From: JAVVEZ01 sp032250895
Lineage (GTDB): Bacteria; Pseudomonadota; Gammaproteobacteria; Pseudomonadales; Pseudohongiellaceae
Assembly: GCA_032250895.1 (NCBI GenBank)
Contig: JAVVEZ010000033.1
Span: forward strand, 1 to 33,522
Direction: 5' to 3'
DNA: 33,522 bases
Part shown: one piece after another, positions 1 through 8,451 of the stretch
Layout of the letters: each line of letters starts with the position of its first letter
Position numbering within the stretch: position 1 is the stretch's first letter
The notes under the pieces: generated by a model
The model's database searches: none
What the model was told of the DNA's origin: nothing
Seen by the model: the letters and a program-made list of their open reading frames with translations, nothing else
Program-made: the position numbers and the translations under genes

Positions 1-1947
1 GTGATGACGCTGGCGGCCGGCGCCTTGTTTGGGCTGGCCGGAGGCACCTTGCTGGTGTCCTTCGCTTCCAGCATCGGGGCGACCCTGGCCTTCCTGATTT
101 CCCGCTATTTTTTACGCGACTGGGTTCAGCGGCGCTTTGGCAAACGTCTGGAAGCCATCAACGCCGGCATAGAAAGAGAAGGCTATTTTTATCTGCTGAC
201 ACTCCGCCTGGTCCCCATTTTCCCCTTTTTTCTGATCAACCTGGTGATGGGCCTGACCCCCATGCGCACGATCACTTTCTACGGGATCAGCCAGGTGGGA
301 ATGCTGGCGGGCACTCTGATTTATGTCAATGCCGGCACGCAGCTGGCCCAATTGCAGGGACTCTCGGGCATTCTGTCGCCGGAGTTGCTGATGTCCTTCA
401 TCCTGCGGGGTGTGCTGCCTTTGCTGGTCTTCAAATATGCGCTGGGGATATTCAAACGCAGACGCCTTTATGGGCCCTGGAAGAAACCATCCGGTTTCGA
501 TCGCAATCTGGTGGTGATCGGTGCCGGTTCGGCAGGCCTGGTCTCTTCCTATATCGCGGCGGCAGTAAAGGCCAAGGTCACTCTGGTGGAAGCGGGCAAG
601 ATGGGGGGCGACTGCCTCAATTATGGCTGTGTACCCAGCAAGGCGCTGATTCGCTCGGCCAAACTGGCTCATCAGATGCGTCACGCGGAACAGTATGGAC
701 TCAGTGCGGTCCAGCCGCTGTTGTCGTTTCCGCGGATCATGGCTCGGGTGCAGAACATCATCAGGGACGTGGCGCCTCACGACAGTGTGGAGCGTTACAC
801 GGAATTGGGGGTGGATGTGGTGCAAGGCTATGCCCGCATCATCGATCCCTGGACCGTTGAGATTCAACGCCATGATGGCTGGGTGCAGACTCTTTCCACC
901 CAGGCCATCGTCATTGCCGCTGGGGCCCGACCGATCGTGCCGGATCTGCCGGGTCTGAAAGAGATGGGTTATCTGGACAGCGACAGCCTGTGGGAGGCAA
1001 TGGCCCAACGTGATGAGCTTCCCCGGCGTTTGTTGGTGCTGGGCGGTGGTCCGATCGGCTGTGAACTGGCACAGGCCTTCGCCCGTCTGGGTTCTGAGGT
1101 CACGCAGGTGCAGCGCGATCCCCGTATCATGATCCGTGAGGATGCCGACGTCTCGGAGCTGGCCCGGGCGGCACTGGAAGCCGATGGAGTGCGCGTGCTG
1201 ACGGAACACACGGCGCTGCGCTGTGAACGCGACGGCAGTGACAAGGTGCTGGTGGTGGAGCATGAAGGCCAGGAAAAGCGCCTGGTCTTTGACGACATTC
1301 TCTGTGCTGTGGGCCGTGCCGCCCGGCTGGAGGGCTACGGTCTGGAAGAGCTGGGCATTCCCAGTGGTCGTACGATAGAAACCAATGAATATCTGGAAAC
1401 CCTTTACCCCAATATTTATGCCGCCGGCGATGTGGCCGGACCTTATCAGTTCACACACACGGCCGCGCACATGGCCTGGTATGCAACGGTGAATGCTCTC
1501 TTTGGCCGGTTCAGGAAATTCCGGGTGGATTATTCCGTGATTCCCTGGGCCACCTTTATCGACCCCGAAGTGGCGCGGGTGGGCCTCAATGAACAGGAAG
1601 CCAGGGAACAGGGGATTGCCCATGAAGTGACCCGTTACGAGCTGGATGATCTGGACCGTGCCATTACCGACAGCGCCGCCCATGGTTTCGTCAAGGTGCT
1701 CACCGTGCCTGGCAAGGATAAAATCCTGGGCGTCACCATTGCCGGTGAACACGCAGCCGAGCTGCTGGCGGAATTTGTGCTGGCGATGCGATACGGGCTG
1801 GGGCTGAACAAGATACTCGGCACCATCCACACCTATCCCACCTGGTCCGAGGCCAGCAAGAATGCGGCGGGGCGCTGGAAGCTGGCACATACGCCCACAA
1901 AGCTGCTGGCTCTGGTCGAGCGCTATCATGCCTTCAGACGGAGATAG
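1..1947 (+). CDS. VTT/TVP38-type membrane domain fused to a mercuric-reductase-like flavoprotein disulfide reductase (5' partial)
   Basis: The frame is open to the window edge, so the N-terminus is probably missing. Visible residues 1 to about 150 are hydrophobic and resemble the TVP38/TMEM64 (VTT, SNARE-associated) membrane domain. From about residue 168 a complete pyridine nucleotide-disulfide oxidoreductase follows. It has an FAD-binding GAGSAG (174-179), a redox disulfide C205-LNYG-C210 followed by VPSK, an NAD(P)H site GGGPIG (348-353), a second FAD motif (AAGD near 475) and a C-terminal dimer/active-site segment IHTYPTWSE (609-617). In this last motif Tyr612 sits where dihydrolipoamide and glutathione reductases have the catalytic His. 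Mercuric reductases also carry Tyr there. The protein should be an inner-membrane flavoenzyme moving electrons from NAD(P)H to a disulfide, metal or quinone-like acceptor. The real substrate is unknown and mercury is not implied, because no N-terminal HMA domain or C-terminal Cys pair is visible. Confidence 0.85.
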   Translation: MMTLAAGALFGLAGGTLLVSFASSIGATLAFLISRYFLRDWVQRRFGKRLEAINAGIEREGYFYLLTLRLVPIFPFFLINLVMGLTPMRTITFYGISQVGMLAGTLIYVNAGTQLAQLQGLSGILSPELLMSFILRGVLPLLVFKYALGIFKRRRLYGPWKKPSGFDRNLVVIGAGSAGLVSSYIAAAVKAKVTLVEAGKMGGDCLNYGCVPSKALIRSAKLAHQMRHAEQYGLSAVQPLLSFPRIMARVQNIIRDVAPHDSVERYTELGVDVVQGYARIIDPWTVEIQRHDGWVQTLSTQAIVIAAGARPIVPDLPGLKEMGYLDSDSLWEAMAQRDELPRRLLVLGGGPIGCELAQAFARLGSEVTQVQRDPRIMIREDADVSELARAALEADGVRVLTEHTALRCERDGSDKVLVVEHEGQEKRLVFDDILCAVGRAARLEGYGLEELGIPSGRTIETNEYLETLYPNIYAAGDVAGPYQFTHTAAHMAWYATVNALFGRFRKFRVDYSVIPWATFIDPEVARVGLNEQEAREQGIAHEVTRYELDDLDRAITDSAAHGFVKVLTVPGKDKILGVTIAGEHAAELLAEFVLAMRYGLGLNKILGTIHTYPTWSEASKNAAGRWKLAHTPTKLLALVERYHAFRRR

Positions 1948-1961
1948 TCAGGTTCAGCCGA

Positions 1962-2495
1962 TCAAAACACGCCCATGACAGCCTCGGCGCCCTGATGGCG
2001 CTGCCACCAGCGGCTGCTGAGCAGCAAGAGGATGGAGACCGGCACCAGCCAGGAAAACAGGGTGATGAAGGCGCCCAGACCAGGGATGCCCAGCAGTAAC
2101 AGCAGGCTGGGTGCGCAGCAGGCACCGCCAGCCAGCAGGGCAGGCAGGGCGCCAGCAGAACTGCCGACAGAGGCCGACAGACCGCAGTGACGCCGCTGGC
2201 GCAGCGACAGGGCCCCATGCACATTGAGACCTAGCAGGCTGCCCAGCAGAGCGGCAACCAGCAGGTTGCCGGGGCTGACAAGGAAGACCACATAACCGAG
2301 CTCCGCCATGGCCACGGCTTCAAACTGCAAGCCCGAACGCAAGGCTAGCAGTCTTTCCAGAGTGATTGGGATGCTGTTCCAGGTCCAGCCGACCGTGCCA
2401 AGGCTCAGGTCTCCGAGCGTGAACAGATAAAACAAGCAATAGACGATGGCCGCCGCGGCCGCGAGCCGGTTCTTGTGATCAGCGTTTTGCAGCAT
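1962..2495 (-). CDS. small polytopic membrane protein with a GGACCAPSLL motif
   Basis: This 177-residue protein has hydrophobic segments at about residues 10-30, 62-92 and 112-160, giving roughly four membrane spans. Its notable feature is vicinal C126-C127 within GGACCAPSLLLLLGIPGLG, at the start of a membrane span. A further C104 lies in the preceding loop. I do not recognise a named family. A Cys pair followed by Pro at a membrane face recalls metal- or thiol-handling membrane proteins such as MerT, but that is only an analogy. The start codon lies inside the 3' end of the upstream DUF3179 gene (17-bp overlap), so the two are probably translationally coupled. Its stop lies 14 bp from the convergent reductase gene. 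Confidence 0.7.
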   Translation of the reverse strand: MLQNADHKNRLAAAAAIVYCLFYLFTLGDLSLGTVGWTWNSIPITLERLLALRSGLQFEAVAMAELGYVVFLVSPGNLLVAALLGSLLGLNVHGALSLRQRRHCGLSASVGSSAGALPALLAGGACCAPSLLLLLGIPGLGAFITLFSWLVPVSILLLLSSRWWQRHQGAEAVMGVF

Positions 2496-3528
2496 TCAAT
2501 ACAACCGTGTCCGGATAAAAGGCTGCCCAGGCAAACCACAGGGCCTGAAAGCTGTTGACCGGGGTGGCGCTTTCCAAGTCCTCACTTTGCGGCCCCTCAG
2601 CCGTGAAGGCCACCTCGTCCGGGTCGATGGTCACAGCCTCGGGGCTTTGAAATACCCAGCCGGCGTCCAGGCCGGGGTCGTGGATAATCAGGAAATGACT
2701 GCCCTTGTGTTCATAGTGGAGCACTTTCTGTCGGCGCAGATGCTCCAGGTCCACGGCAACGGCAAGTTCGGCCGTGCGAAAGCCCAGTACCATCTGTTTT
2801 TCCGCAAATTCCCTGCCGGCCCGCTTCATGACCGGGAACATCAGTGGATATCCGATTTCGTAATAACCCGAAGGCGGATTGTAGCCGCCATAGGGATCGC
2901 TGCGGTAATTGCGGATGAAGCCGGTGCTGGTTGACAGGACGCTGGTGTCGGGATGACGCTGCTTCCAGTTTTGCCAGGTGGTCCAGACCACGGGGTATTC
3001 GCTGAGACTGTCGCCGCGATGCGGGCCACTGATCCCGATGCCGAGGATCTGCGGCCAGTAGCTGTCGCTGGCACGGTCATACATCACCATGTTGCTGTTG
3101 ATCAGGTTGCCGGAAACGCCCAGTTCGGTCGTGCCACGCTCAAAGCCGATGGCCGTGGCTGTCAGGGGACAATAACTGATGCTGAGAGCTTTGCCGCCGA
3201 TTTCGTCATTCACCAGCTCATGCCATACCAGCACGCGCTGGGGATAGGCCCGGGCTTCGCCATTGGCGTAGACCCCGAACACGATGTCCTGGGCATCCAG
3301 GTAAGTGTCTGCCTGTGTTGCTGTCCATAATTTGGGCGCGTCGATGGAGGGGATACCATCCTTGCTCGGCCCTCCAGAGCGCATTTCCTTCATATAGGCA
3401 TTGGCTGAAAAGGGCGACAGGTGCGGCTGACCCAGGGGCAGATCGGCCGCCGTTGCAGTCTGCAACAGGCCGGCCAGAACCAGGCCAAGCGTCTGGCACC
3501 AGATACAGGACAGAAGTTTCTTGATCAT
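2479..3528 (-). CDS. exported DUF3179-domain protein
   Basis: The frame stays open back to 3627, but the ATG at 3528 is chosen because it begins a typical signal peptide: MIKK, a hydrophobic core, then TATAA about 28 residues in. The mature protein carries the DUF3179 signature, including a WHELVNDEIGG segment followed by SYCPLTATAIGF. The Cys in SYCPL is the position that is selenocysteine in some family members; here it is an ordinary Cys codon. Other conserved-looking stretches are NSNMVMYDR, SYWPQ and YNPPSGYY. The protein is predicted to be periplasmic. The biochemical role of DUF3179 is not established; redox chemistry at the conserved Cys is a family-level guess. It overlaps the following membrane-protein gene by 17 bp, suggesting that the two proteins act together. 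Confidence 0.85.
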   Translation of the reverse strand: MIKKLLSCIWCQTLGLVLAGLLQTATAADLPLGQPHLSPFSANAYMKEMRSGGPSKDGIPSIDAPKLWTATQADTYLDAQDIVFGVYANGEARAYPQRVLVWHELVNDEIGGKALSISYCPLTATAIGFERGTTELGVSGNLINSNMVMYDRASDSYWPQILGIGISGPHRGDSLSEYPVVWTTWQNWKQRHPDTSVLSTSTGFIRNYRSDPYGGYNPPSGYYEIGYPLMFPVMKRAGREFAEKQMVLGFRTAELAVAVDLEHLRRQKVLHYEHKGSHFLIIHDPGLDAGWVFQSPEAVTIDPDEVAFTAEGPQSEDLESATPVNSFQALWFAWAAFYPDTVVLNAAKR

Positions 3529-3710
3529 AGTGGCTACTCGATTCCGACAGTTGAATGGGGTGGTCACCCGGCATAGGTACAGGTCTTGGTGCAGCAGCGT
3601 GCACAATGCCGGTGACACAGAGATCAAACAGTGGAATAAGACCTGATAATCCGGCTAATAATTCAGAGACAGGGTTTTGTCACAGACACCGATCGGCAGA
3701 GGGTCCCTTG

Positions 3711-4706
3711 TCAGGCCTGGCGCAGAAAGGTTTCGTTGGGCATCACCGGCTGATACCAGACCCCACGGCCGCCGCCGTATTGATGCAGGTAGCCGCGTGC
3801 GACCAGATAGCGGAAGTGCTGCTTCAGCGTGTTGCGGCTGGTGCCGGTGAATTTGATGACATCACCAATGGTGATGCGCCCGCGCTCATTGGCCAGGGCG
3901 ACGATCTGCTGGGAAAGGGTGGGCAATACGGCCGGCGTCTGGTTCTGTTGCGACACTTGCTGGTTCAGATCCCGGGTCACTTCGCGCAACGAACTCAGGA
4001 AAAACAGCAACCAGGGTTGCCAGTTCGCATCACCTTTTTCCATATCTGCCTGGGTCTGCCACAGCACCAGCATGGCCATGTCCCGTTTCTTCTCCATGAT
4101 CCTGTCCACCGAGACATAGGGGGCAAAGGTGTAGCCAGCCCGCAGCAACAGCAGCGAGGTAATGACACCGGCAAGACGGATATTGCCTGCCGTGAAGGGT
4201 GTGATCTTCAGAAAGGCCGCCAGACATACCGCGATGACCAGCAGGGGATGAAGTTCTTCGGCCTCGCTCGCCTCCCGGTGCCATGCGAGCAATTCCCGCA
4301 TCGGTGCATTGACGTCGATATTCTTGAAGGTTCCGCGATGGCCGGCATCCTGTTCGCTGTGGTGGAACAGGATGCGGTGCATTTGCTTGAGGTGGGCGCC
4401 GGTGAAGGGAATTTTCCCCCAGGAGTTGTGGACCACCTCCAGCAGGGTGGCATGGGCGCTCAGTTCCCGGCTGAGGGAATCCGTGTGCGCGCCGGCCAGC
4501 AGCCGTTCTACCTCACTGTCATCGAGTTCTCCCCCCTCCATGCGGGTGGAGGCCCCAATGCTTGCTGCGGTAGCAGACATGCGCAGAGCCGCCATGACGG
4601 CTGGCGCCGGCGAGCTTTGAGCATGCCAGGCGCCCTTGAACTCGTCGATGGCGGCGATCAGTTTAAGGATTTCAGGGTTGATCTGGATGGCGTCGGATTT
4701 AATCAT
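3711..4706 (-). CDS. Fic-family protein with degenerate active-site motif and C-terminal winged helix
   Basis: The ATG at 4706 gives 331 residues beginning MIKSDAIQINPEILKLI, the usual N-terminus of this Fic subgroup. The upstream extension to 4835 is rejected because it is encoded by a repeat element. An N-terminal inhibitory helix is present as S53-TRM-E57-G58, matching (S/T)xxxE(G/N). The Fic core aligns well (LLLLRAGY, WQPWLLFFL), but the catalytic loop reads T169-PFTAGNIRLAG instead of HPFxxGNGRxxR. The catalytic His is Thr, the acidic residue is Ala173, the second Gly is Ile176 and the last Arg is Gly180. Residues about 270-325 form a winged helix-turn-helix (GRITIGDVIKFTGTSRNTLKQ). Canonical Fic proteins transfer AMP from ATP to target hydroxyls. 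This copy is predicted to be inactive for that and may act as a DNA-binding regulator or be decaying. The frame is intact. Confidence 0.88.
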   Translation of the reverse strand: MIKSDAIQINPEILKLIAAIDEFKGAWHAQSSPAPAVMAALRMSATAASIGASTRMEGGELDDSEVERLLAGAHTDSLSRELSAHATLLEVVHNSWGKIPFTGAHLKQMHRILFHHSEQDAGHRGTFKNIDVNAPMRELLAWHREASEAEELHPLLVIAVCLAAFLKITPFTAGNIRLAGVITSLLLLRAGYTFAPYVSVDRIMEKKRDMAMLVLWQTQADMEKGDANWQPWLLFFLSSLREVTRDLNQQVSQQNQTPAVLPTLSQQIVALANERGRITIGDVIKFTGTSRNTLKQHFRYLVARGYLHQYGGGRGVWYQPVMPNETFLRQA

Positions 4707-4789
4707 GGCAGGGATTCTACGCCCGATTACACCCATTGATCGCTTGAATAAGAGGGCAATCCGGGCGCTGTTCAAGCCTTGCCAGGGGG

Positions 4790-4957
4790 CTAGGAGCCTG
4801 CGCCGTAGAAACCAATCGGCCTGCGACTTCCCCACACTGGTCCATTTTCCCGATCCTCCTCGTTACATAGTCACCACTATGCGCCTCGGACGATCGAAAA
4901 AATGGCCTCAATGTGGAAAACCCTCGGCTCGATCGTTTCTACGGCGCAGGCTCCTGG
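4790..4957. mobile_element. palindromic MITE-like element, diverged copy C
   Basis: The 168-bp element has near-perfect 23-bp terminal inverted repeats at 4790-4812 and 4935-4957, beginning CTAGGAGCCTGCGCC (one mismatch). Its length and centre match the two elements at 18986-19154 and 20224-20392: a run ending in T's, a TTCGTTA/TCGTTAC core, a CCACTATTCGCCTC-like core, then CGAAAAAATGG. The arms differ from those copies. It lies between the divergent fic gene and the HDOD-GGDEF gene and encodes the spurious N-terminal extension of the fic frame. No ORF inside is credible. The rest of this intergenic stretch (4958-5179) holds nothing I can identify apart from the GTG start context of the next gene. 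Confidence 0.75.
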
Positions 4958-5179
4958 CACGCCGCTTGCGGCGAAGGATTGTCCGTGTTTTCAAAAACAA
5001 TGACGGCGAGGGCTTCATTTTGTTGCAAGTTGGTCGATAGCTTCCTTAGCAAGAAGAAAGCAGGGTGCCCGAAGCTTTGCTGTTGGCTCCAAGCCTCGGC
5101 AGTTCAGGATGCTTTGTCTGGTCCGGCTGTGCAGGACCTTGGGTAACGACCGGATTTATGCCATGAGAGGTTCGTCAGT

Positions 5180-7132
5180 GTGACGCAGCTTGAACAACTC
5201 AAGATCAGTGGGCAGTTGCCATCGCCGCGGGGTATTGCCCTGGCCGTGCTGGAACTGTCACGGCGCGAGAATGCAACGCTCGGTGAAATAGCCCGTGTGG
5301 TTCAGACGGATCCTGCCTTGTCCGGCCGCCTGATCAAATTGTCCAATGCGGCGTCTTCCAACATTGGGCGTCCTGTGGTATCAGTGCAGGAAGCTGTCGT
5401 GCGCCAGGGCATGGCAACCGTGCGCCAGCTTGCGCTTGGCTTTTCATTGATCGATCAGTACCGTGATGGTGGCTGCAAGGCCTTCGATTATCAGACCTAT
5501 TGGTCGCATTCCCTGTTGATGGGGGTAGCGATGCAGGCCTTCAGCAGCTATGCGCATGTGGCCACCGGAGATGAATTGTTCATCTGCGGTTTGCTGGCCC
5601 AGGTGGGACGGCTGGGCCTGGCCACCATCTATCCGGAAGAATACACGACCGTACTGTCGGCCAGCCGTGCCGACCCGTCGAAATCCCTGGCCAGCCATGA
5701 ACACGAGCAACTGGAAACCGATCACATCGAACTGGGCATGGAGATGCTTGCCGACTGGGGCATGCCCAAGGTATTTATCGACCCGATGGCTTGTTATGAA
5801 GACCCTGATCATGCAGGGATTCCCGGTGATTCCCGGGCAAACTCGGTGCTGTGGATGTTGCGACTGGCACACCGTCTGGCCGATCTGGGGCTGGCCGAGG
5901 ACGATGCGCGTCCGCAGTTGGCGCAGGAATGGATAGAACTGGCCGCCAGGCTGGATCTGTCGCCCGAAGTCTCCGGGCAGTTCATCGACAAGGCCATCAC
6001 CAGCTGGCGGGAGTGGGGCGATTTGTTGAAAATCCCCACCATGTCGCTGCCGCCCTTCATCGAAATCAGCCAGGGGCAGCGCAAGGCCAGTGAGGACGAA
6101 TCGCCACTGCGGGTCGTGGTGGCCAACGGCAATGCCGACACCCGCAACAAAATCATGGCCCTGTTGGCCGAGGACAGTGCCCATGTGGTCTACCCGGCCG
6201 ATAATGGCAGAACCGCGCTGGCACTTGCCATGGAAGTGCTGCCCCATGTCATCATTGTCCATGACCGGCTGCCTCAACTCGATGGCTCGGAACTTTGCGA
6301 GGCGCTGCGTGAAACCGAGGAAGGCCGGCGCATGCATATTTTGCTGATGACCGATGAGCACAGCGAGGAACAGTTGTCGCGAGCCTATGAAGCCGGGGCG
6401 GATGGTTTTGCACCGAGCACCATCAGTGCCAAAGGTCTGCGCGCCCAGCTCTTCGCCGCGCAGCGTCTGGTGCGCCTGCAAAACGCCTGGGAGAAAGACC
6501 GCACCCAGCTGCGTCAGATTGCCGCCGAACTGGCTGTGGCGAATCGCCGCCTGGCCAATGCGGCGCTGACGGACCCCCTGACCGGTCTGCCCAATCGCCG
6601 TTCGGCGTTGGAGCAGCTCGAGCAGGCCTGGAGCGCAACCACGCGTTCTGAGCTGCCCTTGTCGGTCATGGTCGTTGATATCGATGATTTCAAGCGCATC
6701 AACGATACCTTCGGCCATGCCGCCGGCGATATCGTGTTGCGTGAAGCAGCCGAAACCCTGCGGAGTTCGGCGCGCCGGGGCGACAGCGCCTGCCGCATCG
6801 GCGGTGAGGAATTCCTGGTCATCTGTCCGGATACCGACATCAATGCCGCCATGAAATCGGCCGAACGCCTGCGTACCACGCTGGAAGGCCGGCGGATGGC
6901 CATCGGGCAGCAGGAGCAACATATCACCGTCAGTATCGGCGTGGCGACCCGGCGCGCCTGCACCTCGGATATCGATGCCCTGGTCAGTGCCGCCGATCAG
7001 GCGCTCTATGCCGCCAAGCAGGAAGGACGAAACCGTTGCTGCAGTGCCGATAAAATGGCCAATAACCCGATACAGGCAATGAGAAAGGGGGACGCTTCCT
7101 GCGCCAGCAGTCATCAAGGTGTCAGTCGGTAA
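5180..7132 (+). CDS. HDOD / pseudo-receiver / GGDEF signalling protein (predicted diguanylate cyclase)
   Basis: The start is GTG 5180, preceded by AGAGG. The 650-residue protein has three modules. Residues about 5-205 are an HDOD domain (SGQLPSPRGIALAVLEL; AVVRQGMATVRQLAL). Residues about 311-425 have the receiver fold. Residues about 462-620 are a GGDEF domain starting TDPLTGLPNRR. The cyclase signature is G541-GEEF545 with a product-inhibition site R532-RG-D535 five residues upstream, so cyclic-di-GMP synthesis from GTP is likely and feedback-controlled. The receiver has lost its phosphorylation residues: the acidic pair is replaced by ANG, the phospho-acceptor position aligns with H361 (VHDRLP), and the conserved Lys is Ser (GADGFAPST). 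It should be a protein-interaction module, not a phosphorelay target. The protein is cytoplasmic, with no membrane segments. The stop is 3 bp from the convergent OmpA-like gene. Confidence 0.9.
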   Translation: MTQLEQLKISGQLPSPRGIALAVLELSRRENATLGEIARVVQTDPALSGRLIKLSNAASSNIGRPVVSVQEAVVRQGMATVRQLALGFSLIDQYRDGGCKAFDYQTYWSHSLLMGVAMQAFSSYAHVATGDELFICGLLAQVGRLGLATIYPEEYTTVLSASRADPSKSLASHEHEQLETDHIELGMEMLADWGMPKVFIDPMACYEDPDHAGIPGDSRANSVLWMLRLAHRLADLGLAEDDARPQLAQEWIELAARLDLSPEVSGQFIDKAITSWREWGDLLKIPTMSLPPFIEISQGQRKASEDESPLRVVVANGNADTRNKIMALLAEDSAHVVYPADNGRTALALAMEVLPHVIIVHDRLPQLDGSELCEALRETEEGRRMHILLMTDEHSEEQLSRAYEAGADGFAPSTISAKGLRAQLFAAQRLVRLQNAWEKDRTQLRQIAAELAVANRRLANAALTDPLTGLPNRRSALEQLEQAWSATTRSELPLSVMVVDIDDFKRINDTFGHAAGDIVLREAAETLRSSARRGDSACRIGGEEFLVICPDTDINAAMKSAERLRTTLEGRRMAIGQQEQHITVSIGVATRRACTSDIDALVSAADQALYAAKQEGRNRCCSADKMANNPIQAMRKGDASCASSHQGVSR

Positions 7133-7135
7133 GTC

Positions 7136-8335
7136 CTAGCGCGTCTCATACCGTATCAACACCGCCTCGATCACGCTGACCACACGCCGGTTTTGTGCGC
7201 GCCCCTCTGCCGTGTCGTTGGTGGCGACGGGTTGGTTTTCGCCGAGTCCCTGGGTGGTGATGCGGCCGGCAGTAATGCCGTATTCGTCGATCAAGACCCG
7301 CCTGATGGCATTGACCCGACGTTCAGACAGGCCCTGATTGTATTCCACCGTGCCGATGCTGTCGGTGTGACCTTCCAGCCTGGCAGTGGTGTTGGGGTAG
7401 GTGTCGAGAAATTGTGCGACCCGCCCGATCTCGGGATAGAACGCTTGCTTGACCGTGGCGCGGTCGAAATCGAATTTCACGTCCAGTTCGATGCGTGCGA
7501 CTTCTTCGCTGGGTATGGGGCAACCGTCGTCGTCCACCGCGTAATTGGTGGGCGTATCCGGGCAGCGGTCATTGTCGTCGGGAACGCCGTCCCGGTCGGC
7601 GTCGCTGACTGCGGGTGCCTGAGTCGGCACCGAAACAGGCGTTTGAGTCCGGGGACGAGGGGTAAGGGCACCGAAGTGATAGGAAAGACCCAGCTGGAGG
7701 GAATGGGTGGTGAGATCCGGTCTCTGGGGCGATTCGAATGCTCCCTGGACACGGGCACGGGGTGTATCGATGAAACGGTATCCCAGATCGAGCACCCAGC
7801 GGCTGGCCACTGTTTTGCGCAGACCGGCCAAGGCCTGGTAGGCAAATTCCCCGTCGTGATCGTCCAGAAATTCCGTGTCCCCTATACGGTAGCGGTTGAA
7901 ATCGAGATAGGCCCAGCCAGCACCCATGCCGACGTAGGGTTTGAAACCCCAGACATCGTCGAAGTCGTAATAGCCATTGCTCATGAAGGTGATGGCCTGA
8001 GTTCGGCCTTTACCCTCGATGCCCCTGCCGACAGGGAGGAGGCCGCCACCGGCGGTGATATCAAAAAAATCAATGTTGTTGCGCAGTATGCCGATTTCGA
8101 ATTCAGTCCGGAAACGGCCGTAATCGGTGCCGATCGCGCCGCTCATGGCCCAGCTGGATTTGTGGTCACTCTCGACGTCAATGCCGTCGACCCGCAAGTT
8201 GTATGAGTTTTTCGCGGCAATGGAACTGCCGCTGGACAGCCTGAAATACGGCCCTTCATCCGGCAACGAAGGTGTCTGTGCTGACACCGGCAAGATGATG
8301 AGCATGGCGGCGGCAGTGAGGAGGGAGCGAAACAT
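7136..8335 (-). CDS. OmpA-family outer-membrane protein with thrombospondin-type calcium-binding linker
   Basis: The 399-residue protein starts with a signal peptide (MFRSLLTAAAMLIILPVSAQ, cleavage near 19/20). Residues about 25-222 are a predicted eight-strand beta-barrel with alternating aromatic strands such as GYYDFDDVWGFKPYVGMGAG, ending SYHFG. A Pro/Thr-rich linker follows, then an Asp-rich type-3 repeat DADRDGVPDDNDRCPDTP (245-262) likely to bind calcium. Residues 280-395 are the OmpA C-terminal peptidoglycan-binding domain, with EGHTDSIG, YNQGLSERRV (332-341) and GENQPVATNDTAEGRAQNRR. The role is probably to tether the outer membrane to the cell wall. It stands alone on the minus strand, converging with the GGDEF gene and 116 bp from the stop of the upstream GGT-like gene. 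Confidence 0.92.
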   Translation of the reverse strand: MFRSLLTAAAMLIILPVSAQTPSLPDEGPYFRLSSGSSIAAKNSYNLRVDGIDVESDHKSSWAMSGAIGTDYGRFRTEFEIGILRNNIDFFDITAGGGLLPVGRGIEGKGRTQAITFMSNGYYDFDDVWGFKPYVGMGAGWAYLDFNRYRIGDTEFLDDHDGEFAYQALAGLRKTVASRWVLDLGYRFIDTPRARVQGAFESPQRPDLTTHSLQLGLSYHFGALTPRPRTQTPVSVPTQAPAVSDADRDGVPDDNDRCPDTPTNYAVDDDGCPIPSEEVARIELDVKFDFDRATVKQAFYPEIGRVAQFLDTYPNTTARLEGHTDSIGTVEYNQGLSERRVNAIRRVLIDEYGITAGRITTQGLGENQPVATNDTAEGRAQNRRVVSVIEAVLIRYETR

Positions 8336-8451
8336 AATCAGCTCTTAGGCAAGTTGGCCACGTCGATTAAACCACTTCAGTATACAGTCTGCAATTTCAG
8401 GAAGGAGGTGAGCGGATTTTTTTTCAGCAGTCGGATGCCTATATGGCAGCG

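Noticed and set aside
112..1929. 605-residue minus-strand frame opposite the reductase fusion
   Set aside because: It is a shadow of the plus-strand gene, with low-complexity His/Gln-rich composition and no family motif, while the plus frame has complete flavoprotein motifs.
3555..4739. 394-residue plus-strand frame opposite fic
   Set aside because: It is a shadow of the Fic gene; the composition is typical of a reverse-complement frame.
4707..4835. N-terminal extension of the Fic protein
   Set aside because: It is encoded partly by the palindromic element at 4790-4957, and the shorter start gives the typical N-terminus.
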